DNA of 64,000 bases from Otis tarda (lineage: Eukaryota > Chordata > Aves > Otidiformes > Otididae): contig CM048553.1 in assembly GCA_026413225.1 (NCBI GenBank), positions 143,166,690 through 143,230,689 on the forward strand, given 5' to 3'. Under the pieces are notes generated by a model. The model searched no databases and was not told the DNA's origin. It saw only the letters and a list, made by a program, of their open reading frames with translations. Position 1 is the first letter of the stretch. Every line of letters begins with the position of its first letter. Shown one piece after another: positions 26,401-35,090 of this stretch. A program made the translations under genes and the position numbers.

Positions 26401-29400
26401 ATAGTGAGCAGTACTCAGTGTAATGTAACAATTTCACTGAATACATTTGACATTCAGCCATTGAGTTCATGTTGACTGAGAAATGTGAGGAATTTTACCT
26501 TCATGTAACTACATTACTGGTAAGGGCATGTGTTAGTATCTTATTGAACTGGTCTCATATGAATACTACAGTAATTAACACTGGTCTTTAATGTATTGGG
26601 AAAAGAGAGCATGATGGAAAAATAGTACTGTGGAAATTAGAATTAGTGAGGATTAGTGCTTCCTCCACCTGTTTGTTTATATGCTGGAGGATGAATTGCT
26701 GCTTGTTGAACACTGTGAAGTTTTGAAAATTACAGTAATTGTTTTGTACTCTTGTCAGTGCAAATAAGTTCCTTGTGAGCAGCTGTACTAAAAACATAAA
26801 TGCTAAATGCAAAACATCTAGAAAATAAAAAAGGGCAAATTGGAGTGTATTCATTTTTGTGGTTTTTTTTCAATATTATTTTTCAGTTTGATTTTCCCTG
26901 GTGTGAGGTTGGCTGCAGACAGCCAGTTCAGTGATTTTCTGGATGGACTTGGTCCTGCCCAGCTTGTAGGACGACAGACTTTGGCAACACCATCAATGGG
27001 TAAGCTTTTTTGTCCTATAGATATGATATAATCTACTTGGTCTGGTAATTAGAACATAGACATTGTCTAGATTCTAAGTCTTTAAATACAGATTTCCCAT
27101 GTGGTTTTAAACAACTCAGTTTAGACCAGAACTATCCCCTCAGCCAAAGTTGAACATTATTGTGGATGCTCATTAAGACACTCAAAAGTAGGAAGGTGCT
27201 TTGAAAAATTCAGTCTTTTATCTCCTCTTCTTCAGTTTTCCACCTTTAAAATGTGACTAATGAGACCAGTCCTTTCTCTGAATCACTTCGATAGTATAGA
27301 ATAAAAAAGGGAATTTAGGTGCAAAGTATTTTTTATTATTGTACTTACAGACTTTTTTTTTATATTCACAAGTTATCTTTTCATACCTTGTCTTAAACTA
27401 GAGGCATGGTGAAGAGATTTCAAGCAATTTTACAGAGCAGCTTTGTAGTAATTCCCTTACTACCTTTTTTTAATCTGAAATTCTTAATACAGAAAAAAAA
27501 GAACTTAATTTGAGGTGATAGGGGCATGGGAAATGGGAGACAAGATGTTATTGCAGGGGTTTAAAATTGTTTACTAACATAAATAGCAGTGAAGAGGGTA
27601 AGTATTAAATTATCTAGTAGTGTTAAAATCCAAATCATACTTATTGGTGAAATGCAGACTATACAAGTCATCACATATTCATCCTAGAAATTACCATAGC
27701 TTTTCTTATATGTGGTATTCCTGAATTACAATGCCAGGATTTCTTTTTGTTGTCTAGGAGATATCCAGGTGGGAATGATGGACAAGAAAGGACAACTGGA
27801 AGTAGAAATAATTCGAGCTCGTGGCCTTGTTGTAAAACCAGGTTCAAAGACACTGCCAGGTAAGGAAGAAAAATCTTAGCAACAAGAATAGACTTTTACA
27901 AAAAAAAATCCAACAAATCCTCAACTTCTGAGGCTTTACTGTTGAACTTAAGTAAACTCTTAGCAAATTCACATATCAGTAGATTACAGTATTGTACACT
28001 GAAATGCATAATGTATTGAAATGGTAAAGAGAAAATCAACCCTACTTAAGGAGGAGGAAGAAAATCAGATCAGTATCTGGGCTACTGGAAGACACAGAAG
28101 TATTTTAGTAAGAGCAAATGCATCCTTGGTTATGGGGTAGAAAGGAAGGTGTATACTGAAGATGTGATATAGGAATCTTAGGGATGAAGAAGGAATCAAC
28201 AAGAAGTGTGGAATAGCTACCTACTCCAAAAGTAGACCAGTATTTGATACTTACTCCTTGTTTTATAATCTGATGTCCTATAACACTGTGTGAAAAGGAC
28301 AATATAATGATATTTTTAGCAAGCTCTTCTGCCAAAATAGAAATTGTGTCAGAGTCTTTTCTTCACTGTTTTTCACCTTGTAGATAATTCAAAATTATTA
28401 ACAATTTGCAGCATTGATCCAAATCTCACCAAAGTCAAGGCAAGTCATTCATTTACTTAATAGGCCTATTTTGCATACTGTACAGTATATATATACTGTA
28501 TATATACACAGTATATACAGTATATATATATATATATATACTGTATATACTGGGATACTATATATAGGAATACCTGATTTTTCCAGGTCAAAATCTGAAT
28601 TATTTCATGGCAAAGAGACATATAAAATGAAGTAAGGACAAAATTATGCCAGGGAGAAAAGTAAAGAAAATGCATGGATGCTTTGTGTGTGAATAAATGT
28701 TAATATTGCTTGTGGAGTTTTGTTCATATAAGTTATATATCCAGTAAAAGGCAGATTTTATCATATGGTGATAGAACAGTGCATCTGTTATGCAAAAAAA
28801 CCTGGACTTCTTTACTTCTTGTTCTTTATTTTCTTTCTTCTAAGCACCATATGTAAAGGTGTATCTATTAGAAAATGGAGTCTGCATAGCCAAAAAGAAA
28901 ACAAAGGTAGCAAGAAAAACGCTAGAACCACTTTATCAGCAACTTCTGTCATTTGAAGAAAGTCCCCAAGGCAAAGTTTTACAGGTAATTTGCACCAATA
29001 TTCTTCTGAATCTGAAGATATCACCTGTACGGTTTTCACTGAATGAGTTTCAAACTTCCTTTTATGCTTCCATTGGCAAATTCTGCTATTTCAAATACTT
29101 GTTGAGCAGATAAATACTACAGTAATAACTGTTGATGCAAGTGGAAAGTCTGAGCAAAAGTTAGTTGTAGTTTATTTTGCTTCTACTATATGTATGGGCT
29201 CCTTCTCTCACTGAGCTTTCTTTAGTGTTATGGATAACTACTCTGTTACTGCCCAAGCCATTTCTCTCACTGCATCATGATTACTATACACAGAACCAAA
29301 CTTTGTCAGCAGTCAATTATTTAATTCCTTACTATAATTCAATAAGCAGAGACATTTGAAGAATCAAATTGACGTGCTCTGTATTTTTGCTGAAATTTCT

Positions 29401-29648
29401 CTATTTTCTTGTGTTTCCTTTGCTAACAGATAATTGTTTGGGGAGACTATGGACGTATGGATCACAAGTCCTTTATGGGAGTGGCACAGATACTTTTAGA
29501 TGAACTGGACCTGTCCAACATGGTGATTGGGTGGTTCAAACTCTTCCCTCCTTCTTCCCTAGTAGACCCAACTTTAGCTCCTCTCACTAGAAGAGCTTCC
29601 CAATCATCTCTTGAAAGTTCAACAGGACCTTCGTATGCTCGCTCATAG
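11046..29648 (+). CDS. RIMS2: RIMS2, RIM2-gamma-type isoform: whole coding span (six exons)
   Basis: The coding sequence joins 11046-11175, 25439-25580, 26887-26999, 27758-27859, 28845-28984 and 29430-29648: 846 bases, 281 residues plus stop. RIM proteins are presynaptic active-zone scaffolds. Long RIMs bind Rab3 and Munc13 through an N-terminal zinc finger and Ca-channels through a PDZ domain; gamma forms keep only the C-terminal C2B domain. Residues 1-44 are the gamma-specific N-terminus, 45-128 a Ser/Arg-rich linker, and about 129-250 the C2B domain with a polybasic KKKTK (179-183). RIM C2B domains are known not to bind calcium and to contact alpha-liprins and PIP2. I assign RIMS2 rather than RIMS1 from the C-terminus (GPSYARS; as I recall RIMS1 ends GPPCIRS) and from [13 protein letters not shown] at the start of C2B. 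RIMS3 and RIMS4 diverge more. ATG 11046 is chosen because it is the first ATG in the island and has strong context (A at -3, G at +4). The in-frame ATG at 11079 (Met12) is an alternative. No frameshift or internal stop is seen. Confidence 0.95.
11176..17515 (+). other. RIMS2: RIMS2 gamma intron 1, first part
   Basis: The intron begins GTGAGA inside the CpG island and becomes AT-rich after about 11420. I recognise no exon, RNA gene or young transposon. A short imperfect duplication lies at about 13870-13910 (two copies of TGAACTTGCCATG). An A-rich tract at 15091-15117 has no identifiable source element. Minus-strand ORFs at 15449-16225 have no family features. Confidence 0.6.
17516..18300 (-). 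mobile_element. CR1 non-LTR retrotransposon, 5'-truncated copy in intron 1
   Basis: Read on the minus strand, the copy ends in CR1 tail octamers (GATTCTATGATTCTATGA at the 17516 side). It carries an open frame of about 190 codons from the end of the reverse-transcriptase ORF2. Hallmark words are [44 protein letters not shown] and [12 protein letters not shown]. The frame is uninterrupted from about 18300 to 17712, so the copy is fairly young. It is truncated at its 5' end like most CR1 insertions. It lies antisense to RIMS2. GGATAGAA occurs at both edges (17513-17520 and 18304-18311), but the first copy overlaps the octamer tail, so it may be coincidence and not a target-site duplication. Confidence 0.93.
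18301..25438 (+). other. RIMS2: RIMS2 gamma intron 1, second part
   Basis: This is mainly AT-rich intronic DNA. Features seen are a GC-richer patch at about 21120-21400 with an unrecognised 80-codon minus-strand frame, a C/G-rich patch at 24000-24330, two adjacent perfect inverted repeats at 24497-24558, and a GC-rich lead-in from 25330 to the exon 2 acceptor. I recognise no exon, RNA gene or transposon. Confidence 0.6.
24497..24558. repeat. Two adjacent perfect inverted repeats in intron 1
   Basis: TTTTATCTGTT at 24497-24507 is followed by one G and then its exact complement AACAGATAAAA (24509-24519). Seventeen bases later TTCCCTGCA (24537-24545) is followed by CCTT and its exact complement TGCAGGGAA (24550-24558). 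Both are directly visible. The first has too small a loop for RNA and reads as a DNA palindrome; the second could form a 9-bp RNA stem with a 4-base loop. They lie about 0.9 kb before exon 2. Confidence 0.8.
25439..25580 (+). CDS. RIMS2: RIMS2 coding exon 2 of the gamma form (shared with long isoforms)
   Basis: The exon completes codon 44 (G|AA, Glu) and encodes [20 protein letters not shown] and the following region through SMNSYSSEG (residues 45-90), ending with two bases of codon 91. The acceptor is CTCCGCAG|AA and the donor is AAA|GTAAGC. The Ser/Arg/Thr-rich linker is typical of the segment before C2B in RIM1, RIM2 and gamma-RIMs, and contains several possible phosphorylation sites (RQASRES). 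The exon sits at the edge of a local GC-rich patch, 25330-25580. In long isoforms an upstream exon outside the window should splice to the same acceptor. Confidence 0.93.
25581..26886 (+). other. RIMS2: RIMS2 gamma intron 2
   Basis: This is a 1306-base intron, GTAAGC to TTTTTCAG. The overlapping ORFs on both strands at 25668-25977 are composition artefacts of a slightly GC-richer stretch. No alternative exon is recognised. Confidence 0.85.
26887..26999 (+). CDS. RIMS2: RIMS2 coding exon 3 of the gamma form
   Basis: This exon gives residues 91-128 with a split codon at each end: AA|T for Asn91 and G|GA for Gly129. The peptide runs from NLIFPGVRL through [15 protein letters not shown] to [10 protein letters not shown]. 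It is the strongly conserved segment leading into C2B in all RIM paralogues. The acceptor is a T-rich tract ending TTTTTCAG and the donor is ATGG|GTAAGC. Intron 2 before it is 1306 bases long. Confidence 0.93.
27000..27757 (+). other. RIMS2: RIMS2 gamma intron 3
   Basis: This is a 758-base AT-rich intron, GTAAGC to TTGTCTAG. I see no repeat or conserved element in it. Confidence 0.88.
27758..27859 (+). CDS. RIMS2: RIMS2 coding exon 4 of the gamma form (C2B domain, first part)
   Basis: This exon encodes residues 129-162, which form the first strands of the C2B beta-sandwich: [19 protein letters not shown], then [15 protein letters not shown]. The acceptor TTGTCTAG|GA and donor CCAG|GTAAGG are canonical. 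The first loop has [10 protein letters not shown] where Ca-binding C2 domains carry aspartates. This fits the known Ca-independence of RIM C2B. Codon 163 (Ala) is split over the next intron. Confidence 0.94.
27860..28844 (+). other. RIMS2: RIMS2 gamma intron 4
   Basis: This is a 985-base intron, GTAAGG to CTTCTAAG. Its only notable content is the TA-rich palindromic block at 28478-28566. Confidence 0.88.
28478..28566. repeat. (TA)n microsatellite with a 44-bp perfect palindrome
   Basis: The block is made of TA dinucleotides punctuated by ACAG and CTGT. The segment 28509-28552 reads CAGTATATACAG, then ten TA units, then CTGTATATACTG, and equals its own reverse complement over 44 bases. A second perfect palindrome of 18 bases lies at 28482-28499. 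Such AT-rich palindromes can extrude cruciforms and vary in length. This one lies inside a transcribed intron. Confidence 0.9.
28845..28984 (+). CDS. RIMS2: RIMS2 coding exon 5 of the gamma form (C2B domain, middle)
   Basis: This exon encodes residues 163-209: [20 protein letters not shown], then [13 protein letters not shown], then the stretch ending PQGKVLQ. It holds the polybasic KKKTK segment and the LEPLYQQ motif typical of the middle of C2 domains (compare NPxWNE in synaptotagmins). The acceptor is CTTCTAAG|CA and the donor is ACAG|GTAATT. Intron 4 before it contains a long AT-rich palindrome (28509-28552). Confidence 0.94.
28985..29429 (+). other. RIMS2: RIMS2 gamma intron 5
   Basis: This is a short 445-base intron, GTAATT to GCTAACAG. 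Nothing else is recognisable in it. Confidence 0.9.
29430..29648 (+). CDS. RIMS2: RIMS2 terminal coding exon (C2B end and C-terminus)
   Basis: This exon encodes residues 210-281 and a TAG stop at 29646-29648. It starts [17 protein letters not shown] and includes the last C2B strands ([18 protein letters not shown]). It ends with the Ser-rich tail [13 protein letters not shown] and GPSYARS. The tail separates RIMS2 from RIMS1. The acceptor is GCTAACAG|AT. Only 445 bases of intron separate it from exon 5. The 3' UTR follows directly. Confidence 0.94.
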   Translation: MIVWGDYGRMDHKSFMGVAQILLDELDLSNMVIGWFKLFPPSSLVDPTLAPLTRRASQSSLESSTGPSYARS

Positions 29649-31072
29649 CAGCTGTGAAACTGTTGTCATAGCAACCAGCGTTACAAAAAAAAAAAAAATT
29701 ACAGGTCGCAAACCCTGGTAACACTGCATGCTTAATGTTGTGTCTTCTGAGCCTGTTTCTAGGGCTGCAACGCGATCCTGTGTTCTCAAGGAAGTTGCAC
29801 ACATTGTGCCCTATGGAAGGCCCTCAGGTGAAGGACTGAAGTCATGAAGAACTGATAGGTTTGAAGTTCAGGGACACTCAGTTTTGGTCCAATCTGAAGC
29901 CATGGACTAAACTAAAAGAATCAATCTGTTTCATGCAACAGAAGTCCTTTTCAATGGCATATCTGTTTTGTTGCTCCCGTTTCTTTATTTATCTGCCCTC
30001 CCCTCCTAAAGCTTGATTATGCCACAGAAATGGAGTTACCCTCCCATGAAGCCATGTTACAAGTCAGTGGATTAGCAGACATTGGAAGAAAAGAAGAATG
30101 TAAGGATGCTGGAAAAGTCAACTGTCGTTTGAAACAGTTGCTTAAGATCTGAAAACTCTTCATACTGAAAAGGTTCAAGACTTAAAGCGATGGGCTTCAT
30201 ACCTCCAGGTATAGATACAGTGAAACCCCAGATGTGATGGACTCTCTGAAAAATAAAATTCTGTGGATATAATGTACTGTATGAAATTAAAGAAACTTTT
30301 TTGCATGGACACAGATTTAGCTGAACACTTAAATTATTTTCTTGGGGCTGCAACTTGCAAAAAAAAAAGAATAAATCAGCCATTTTCAACAATTTATATT
30401 ATTTTTAAAAATAAATTTCACTAGTGCATGGTTTTAAAGGGAAGAGAATGCAACAGGGTGATACAAAGACACACCACGTTTATCATTCTTTAAACCAGTC
30501 ATGGTCTGTATTTTTGCAGACTTATATTAAAAATAAAAAAAAATAATTTCTAGCAAATACTTAAAATTCTGTTTATGTGACAAGAAATAAGTGTAATATA
30601 TTAAGTTTATTTAAATGTAAAAGGTACAAGCCTTGTAAAGTTCAACATAATGTGCAAATTGTACACTTCTTTTACCTCCTCCTTTCTCTCTTTCCTCCCG
30701 GTCTCCCTTCTTCCTTTTGCTCTTTTTCCCCTCTACCTCCCAGGATGATCATCATATTCTAAAATGGCTACCTTTTGACTTACTCTCTTATGCCCCATAT
30801 TTGGTTCAGGGTTGCAGATTGTTCTGCATTTCTGAATTATTTGAGAAAAATATTGTTTAAGAACGTACTTTTTTTCAAGCATGTTGAAAAGGATTTTGCA
30901 ACATGGCTTGGGAGTACATTAATGTAATTCAGCATGTATTTGATAAAGAAGATATTTGAACTTTTTGCAATTTATTGTACAGTGCATGGTAACTTATTTT
31001 CATTTTTTCTCACCTTCAAATTGAATTCTACAGCAAAATACTGGAATCATGTGGCCATTGTAAGATGTCTTC

Positions 31073-31078
31073 AATAAA
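31073..31078 (+). promoter_or_regulatory. RIMS2: Candidate proximal polyadenylation signal of RIMS2
   Basis: A canonical AATAAA lies 1.4 kb after the stop codon. It is followed within 30 bases by TTTGTTTTCAGCACC, which gives a U-rich downstream element and a CA cleavage candidate. Confidence 0.5.
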
Positions 31079-32089
31079 TTTGTTTTCAGCACCAGCATCT
31101 TTCATTCAAAGGTTGAACTATCATTTCTTGAAGGTTTTGGAAAGAGGAAAAATTAAGTAAATGGCTGATTTTTAGGAAATAAATTTAAACACTTTTATTT
31201 GCACTAAACCAAATTAATTGCTACATTTTTGAGATTACAAAAGCAACAAAGCTTACTAATTTGTACAGTTCTTCTGCTGTAAAGTTCAATTTTCATAAAC
31301 CACATTTGTGTTGCAAAAGACATAATTAGGTATTGTCAGTCTGAAAAATGTCAATCTTCGGTTCATAAAATAGCCTTAAAGAAAGCTTATCAGTACCACT
31401 CTGACAGATATTTGACACCATAACCAGAACCCTCACTGCAGTCCAAGATCTTAAAAAAACCTGTTTTTTGTAGCAGACAGTAACTACCGTTGGGTGGTGC
31501 TGCAAGTTCAGGCTTCTCATTAAATTACTTTATTTAAAAGGAATGTAACTGGCTGACATTTAATAACAAAATATCCTTTTTTTTTTCTGGGTATTTGTAT
31601 GCCTTTAATACCTATTTAAGGTTTAATATTGAAACCTTGCAATAATTTTTGAAATATACATTACGTTTACCTTTAAGGCCACACAGAATTATTCTGGTTT
31701 TATTTGAAAATCTATTGAAGTTTCCCATTAAGAAATTGTACATGCCTCGTAAGAGGGCAAAAGTAGTAACAGTATCACTTAAAATGCCTTTTACTTTGTG
31801 CAATATCATATAAATCAAGATTGTGTCTTGTCTTCAGAGTTTATATAATGGATTATTGTTAAGTTAATGGACAGACTGGTAAAATTATATTTATTGAAAT
31901 AATTTAGACACAGTCTACAAGCAGCAAATAAGTACTACTAACATGAAGTCTACAATATCCCCTAGGATATTAAACAAAAACACATAACCGTTTTCCTGAT
32001 ACTGTGAGATGTGCTCACACATTCTTGTATGCCTAGTCCTATATAAATTATTTCAAATTTACAGTCAAGGACATGACGCATGGAAGGTT

Positions 32090-32230
32090 TGTACATACTT
32101 GTCATTATGCAGTATTTATTTTAAAAAAAGTTAATGTATTTTTTTTTTAATTTTCACACGTCGGCAACTCTACTTATGGTTTAGTCATGTAAATAGCACT
32201 ATTCCAGTGATCACTGCTGTCTTGTACATA
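32090..32230 (+). promoter_or_regulatory. RIMS2: Cluster of three Pumilio-response-type elements in the distal 3' UTR
   Basis: Three exact matches to UGUANAUA lie within 141 bases: TGTACATA at 32090-32097, TGTAAATA at 32188-32195 and TGTACATA at 32223-32230. Pumilio proteins bind this word and repress or localise neuronal mRNAs. Function here is inferred and depends on use of the distal polyadenylation signal. Confidence 0.55.
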
Positions 32231-32352
32231 ATACGTTTTAAAAAGTTAAAAGGAATTACAGTTGGGGAAGAAAAAAAAAGGCAGATTAGGCCTGTAATGA
32301 ACACCAACCAATGTAAATCAAACTCATTCTGGTGATGGTATTTAACACTTTA

Positions 32353-32358
32353 AATAAA
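32353..32358 (+). promoter_or_regulatory. RIMS2: Candidate distal polyadenylation signal of RIMS2
   Basis: AATAAA is followed about 25-45 bases later by GCTTGTGTGC and TTTGTTGCTTTT, a good GU/U-rich downstream element. The drop in AT content after this point also suits a transcript end. If used, the 3' UTR is about 2.7 kb. Confidence 0.5.
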
Positions 32359-32375
32359 ACATTTTCTTTACAGAG

Positions 32376-34680
32376 CTTGTGTGCAGCCCTTTGTTGCTTT
32401 TCTGTGAGACGGTCAGCAGCATCCTTAAGTGGAGCCTGTGGGAAACAGCACCTGCGGCTGATGGGCAAGCCAGCTTTTTGTCTCAGGACTGTGATGCAGA
32501 TTAAACGCCATTTGTAAAATAACACATTCACTGTCAGAGGTTTTTGGTCTGTGTGCACGGGGGGAGGAGGAGGAGGAGGCTGAGACTGCCTCTTCCCCAG
32601 CCAGATATTGGGCTCTACACCCTGGCTACACTCCTGCTCTCACTGCCAAAACAGGTGTGGGGCTCCAGGGCCACCAACCCTGGCTGCGAGGATGTGCTGG
32701 CACTCCAGTATAACCAGCACACTACATGTGCTGGGACTATGATGTGCTACCGCTAGCTCCTGTGGAGCAGCCGTGCTCCACTGCTCACCCGGTTAAACTT
32801 CCAGCATTTGAAACATTGAGACCACGTTCAAGGTTGTCGGGGATGGTTACGGATTGGACCGCTGTCCTATTCCCCGGGTCTGTTGGGAGGGCACTGCCCG
32901 GCCTCCCCAGAGCAATGCCAGTGCTGTTCCCTGCCAAGGTATGGCTCCTGCCACCACCTGGCCACCGGGAAAACCATAGCCTTAGATTTTCAGCTGTTGA
33001 ATTGTAATACGGAACAGGATGGACTGTAAAAAGAACATGGCTGTTCCAAGGCTGCTTCCATGCCTTAGAAACTTACCGAAGACTGAGAGGCTGGCAGTTT
33101 GCACAGCAAAATGTGTGCATTTGATTCCAAATATCTAAAGGGTTCTTGCCTTCTTTGAGGCAATTTCTCAAGATTGCTTGCTGTTTGCCCTCACCAACAC
33201 CTTCTTACCTACCTCCACTTGATCTCAAACAAAACAAAACTAGATCGTTTTAATCCTAACAGTCCCGCTTTACGACTACTACATTGGCTCAGATGGTTGA
33301 TTCATGCTGTTACTCTGGAGTGTCTGTGCCTATGAAAAGTGCAGTAAAACACTCTGTCACCCTAATCTTGGGGCTTTTCTGCTTCCATGCCTTTGCTGTA
33401 CATCTTTTAGGCTTAAGTCATGAGATACTCCTGCCACTGTGAAGGTGGCCAGCACATGCTAACCAGCACGCCATTGCATTCTTGTAGCCTCCCACTACTA
33501 TCAAATAGCTGTTCACAACCGTATAACTAATTAAAATACAAGTGGTTTTATACAGAAGGTTACATATCAATGCTTTAACATGACATAAAAGGTAACAAAG
33601 CATTAGATTTCACAGATTCCTCACAGAGTTGGGTAATGCTGTGAGGGAGTCTAGAGCAGGCCGTATTTGTTTCCTGAGCTCATACCTCTCTGTGATTCTC
33701 ACATCCCTGTCACCCAGGCAGCAAAAAGCAAACACCAGACCTATAGGTCTCACAACAATTTTCCAGCTGTAACTACCCTCTCTGTCCCTTCCATGGCAAA
33801 TATTTGCAATGAGCCTTTGCCAGGAGCAAGCAGCTATACAAGAAAGAAGATGCATGTTTTCCCCAGGCAAGAACGGGCCACGTTTAGGACAAATCGATGG
33901 GACCTAGCTTTAGATGGCAAAAAAATAAAGCTATATGTTACTAAGACCAAAGATAAATTAGCCTCTGGAATTATTGGCTCAATACCTGCATATTTTAGAT
34001 GTCTTGTTTAGGATGGGATGAGTCACTCTGGGGAGATCAGATTGTCTCTCTATCTCCCTGTTGACCACAGAGCCATTCACTGGTTTGAGTTGAATGTCTA
34101 ACTTCACAGCAGCTGAGGGTAGGAGAAGTGGACTCAGGCTCAGCAGCCAGGAATAAGAACAAAGGCTCCATGGTCCTTCATTAGCAAGTCGTATCTGAAC
34201 TGCCGGTATAATTACCAGGTCTGAGGGCAGCAAGCAGCTGATGACTGATGATGGAGGAAATGGCTGGGAATTAATTTCCCAGATCTGACACACTGCCTTG
34301 TCAGGTCACTCCTCAGCCCAGCCCCAGGGAAAAAGAGAAGCAGCTATACTAATTAAACCATAGGGCATTAATGCCTCAAAATATATTTGACATGAGGTCA
34401 CAGAGAAAGAAAAGACCATCTCAGATCTGCAGGAAGTGCATGACACAGGACTGAGGAAAAGTTTGTCATAAATGTCTGCCCTCTGTGACCGTTCCTGCAA
34501 CCAAGATCAGTTTCTTAAGTGTGATCCAAAACATATGCATTGTTGTACTGGTGTTGGCATTAAGATGGAATGGATGAGTTGCACTGGATGCCATTAGCTT
34601 TATGGATGTGGAAGCCTAGGATACCTCAACGAGGTGGGAGCGAGATGGGCACTGGTAGACTATCTCGAGGGCAAGACTTA
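32376..34680. other. Intergenic DNA after RIMS2
   Basis: A GC-richer stretch at 32390-32960 includes a short (AGG)n run at 32561-32579. No exon, RNA gene or transposon is recognised. An open frame at 33667-34011 has no ATG near its start and no family features. Confidence 0.5.
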
Positions 34681-34689
34681 GATGCAGTG

Positions 34690-35090
34690 GCTGAGGTCAC
34701 TTGGTTTGCTCAGCTTGGAGAAGAGAAGGCTGAGGGGTGAGCTCATCACAGTCAACAACTTCCTCGTGGTGGGCAGTGGAGGAGGAGGTGCTGATCTCCT
34801 CTCTGGTGACCAGCGATAGGACACAAGGAAATAGAATGAAGCTGCTTCAGGGGAAGTTCAGACTGGACATTAGGAAAAGGTTCTTCACTGAGGAGGGTGG
34901 TCAGTCACTGGAAGAGGCTCCCCAGGGAAGTGATCACAGCACCAAGCCTGTCAGAGTTCAAGGAGCATCTGGACAACAGTCTTAGTCATACGGTTTAGTT
35001 TTAGGTAGTGCTGCAAGGAGCAGGGAGCTGGACTCAATGGTCCTTATGGGTCCCTTCCAACTTGAGATATTCTATGATTCTATGATTTCT
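34690..35090 (+). mobile_element. CR1 fragment
   Basis: Recognisable words include CTCAGCTTGGAGAAGAGAAG, GGTGAGCTCATCACAGTC, AAGTTCAGACTGGACATTAG, GAAAAGGTTCTTCACTGAGG, GTCAGTCACTGGAAGAGGCT, CCCAGGGAAGTGATCACAGC, GAGCAGGGAGCTGGACTCAA and the tail TTCTATGATTCTATGATT. The wording matches a CR1 subfamily different from the 17.5- and 38.6-kb pair. Confidence 0.92.

Larger units (their letters stand above)
29649..32375 (+). other. RIMS2: RIMS2 3' UTR (probable extent, with proximal and distal ends)
   Basis: AT-rich, non-coding sequence follows the TAG stop and continues to about 32375, where composition changes to more GC-rich DNA. AATAAA hexamers occur at 30252, 30370, 30410, 30532, 31073 and 32353. 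The best candidates are 31073 (TCAATAAATT, followed by T-rich sequence) and 32353 (AAATAAAAC, followed by a GT/T-rich stretch from about 32377). The distal third holds three Pumilio-type elements and two 8-mer microRNA seed matches, as expected for a regulated neuronal 3' UTR. The true end needs transcript data. Confidence 0.6.
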
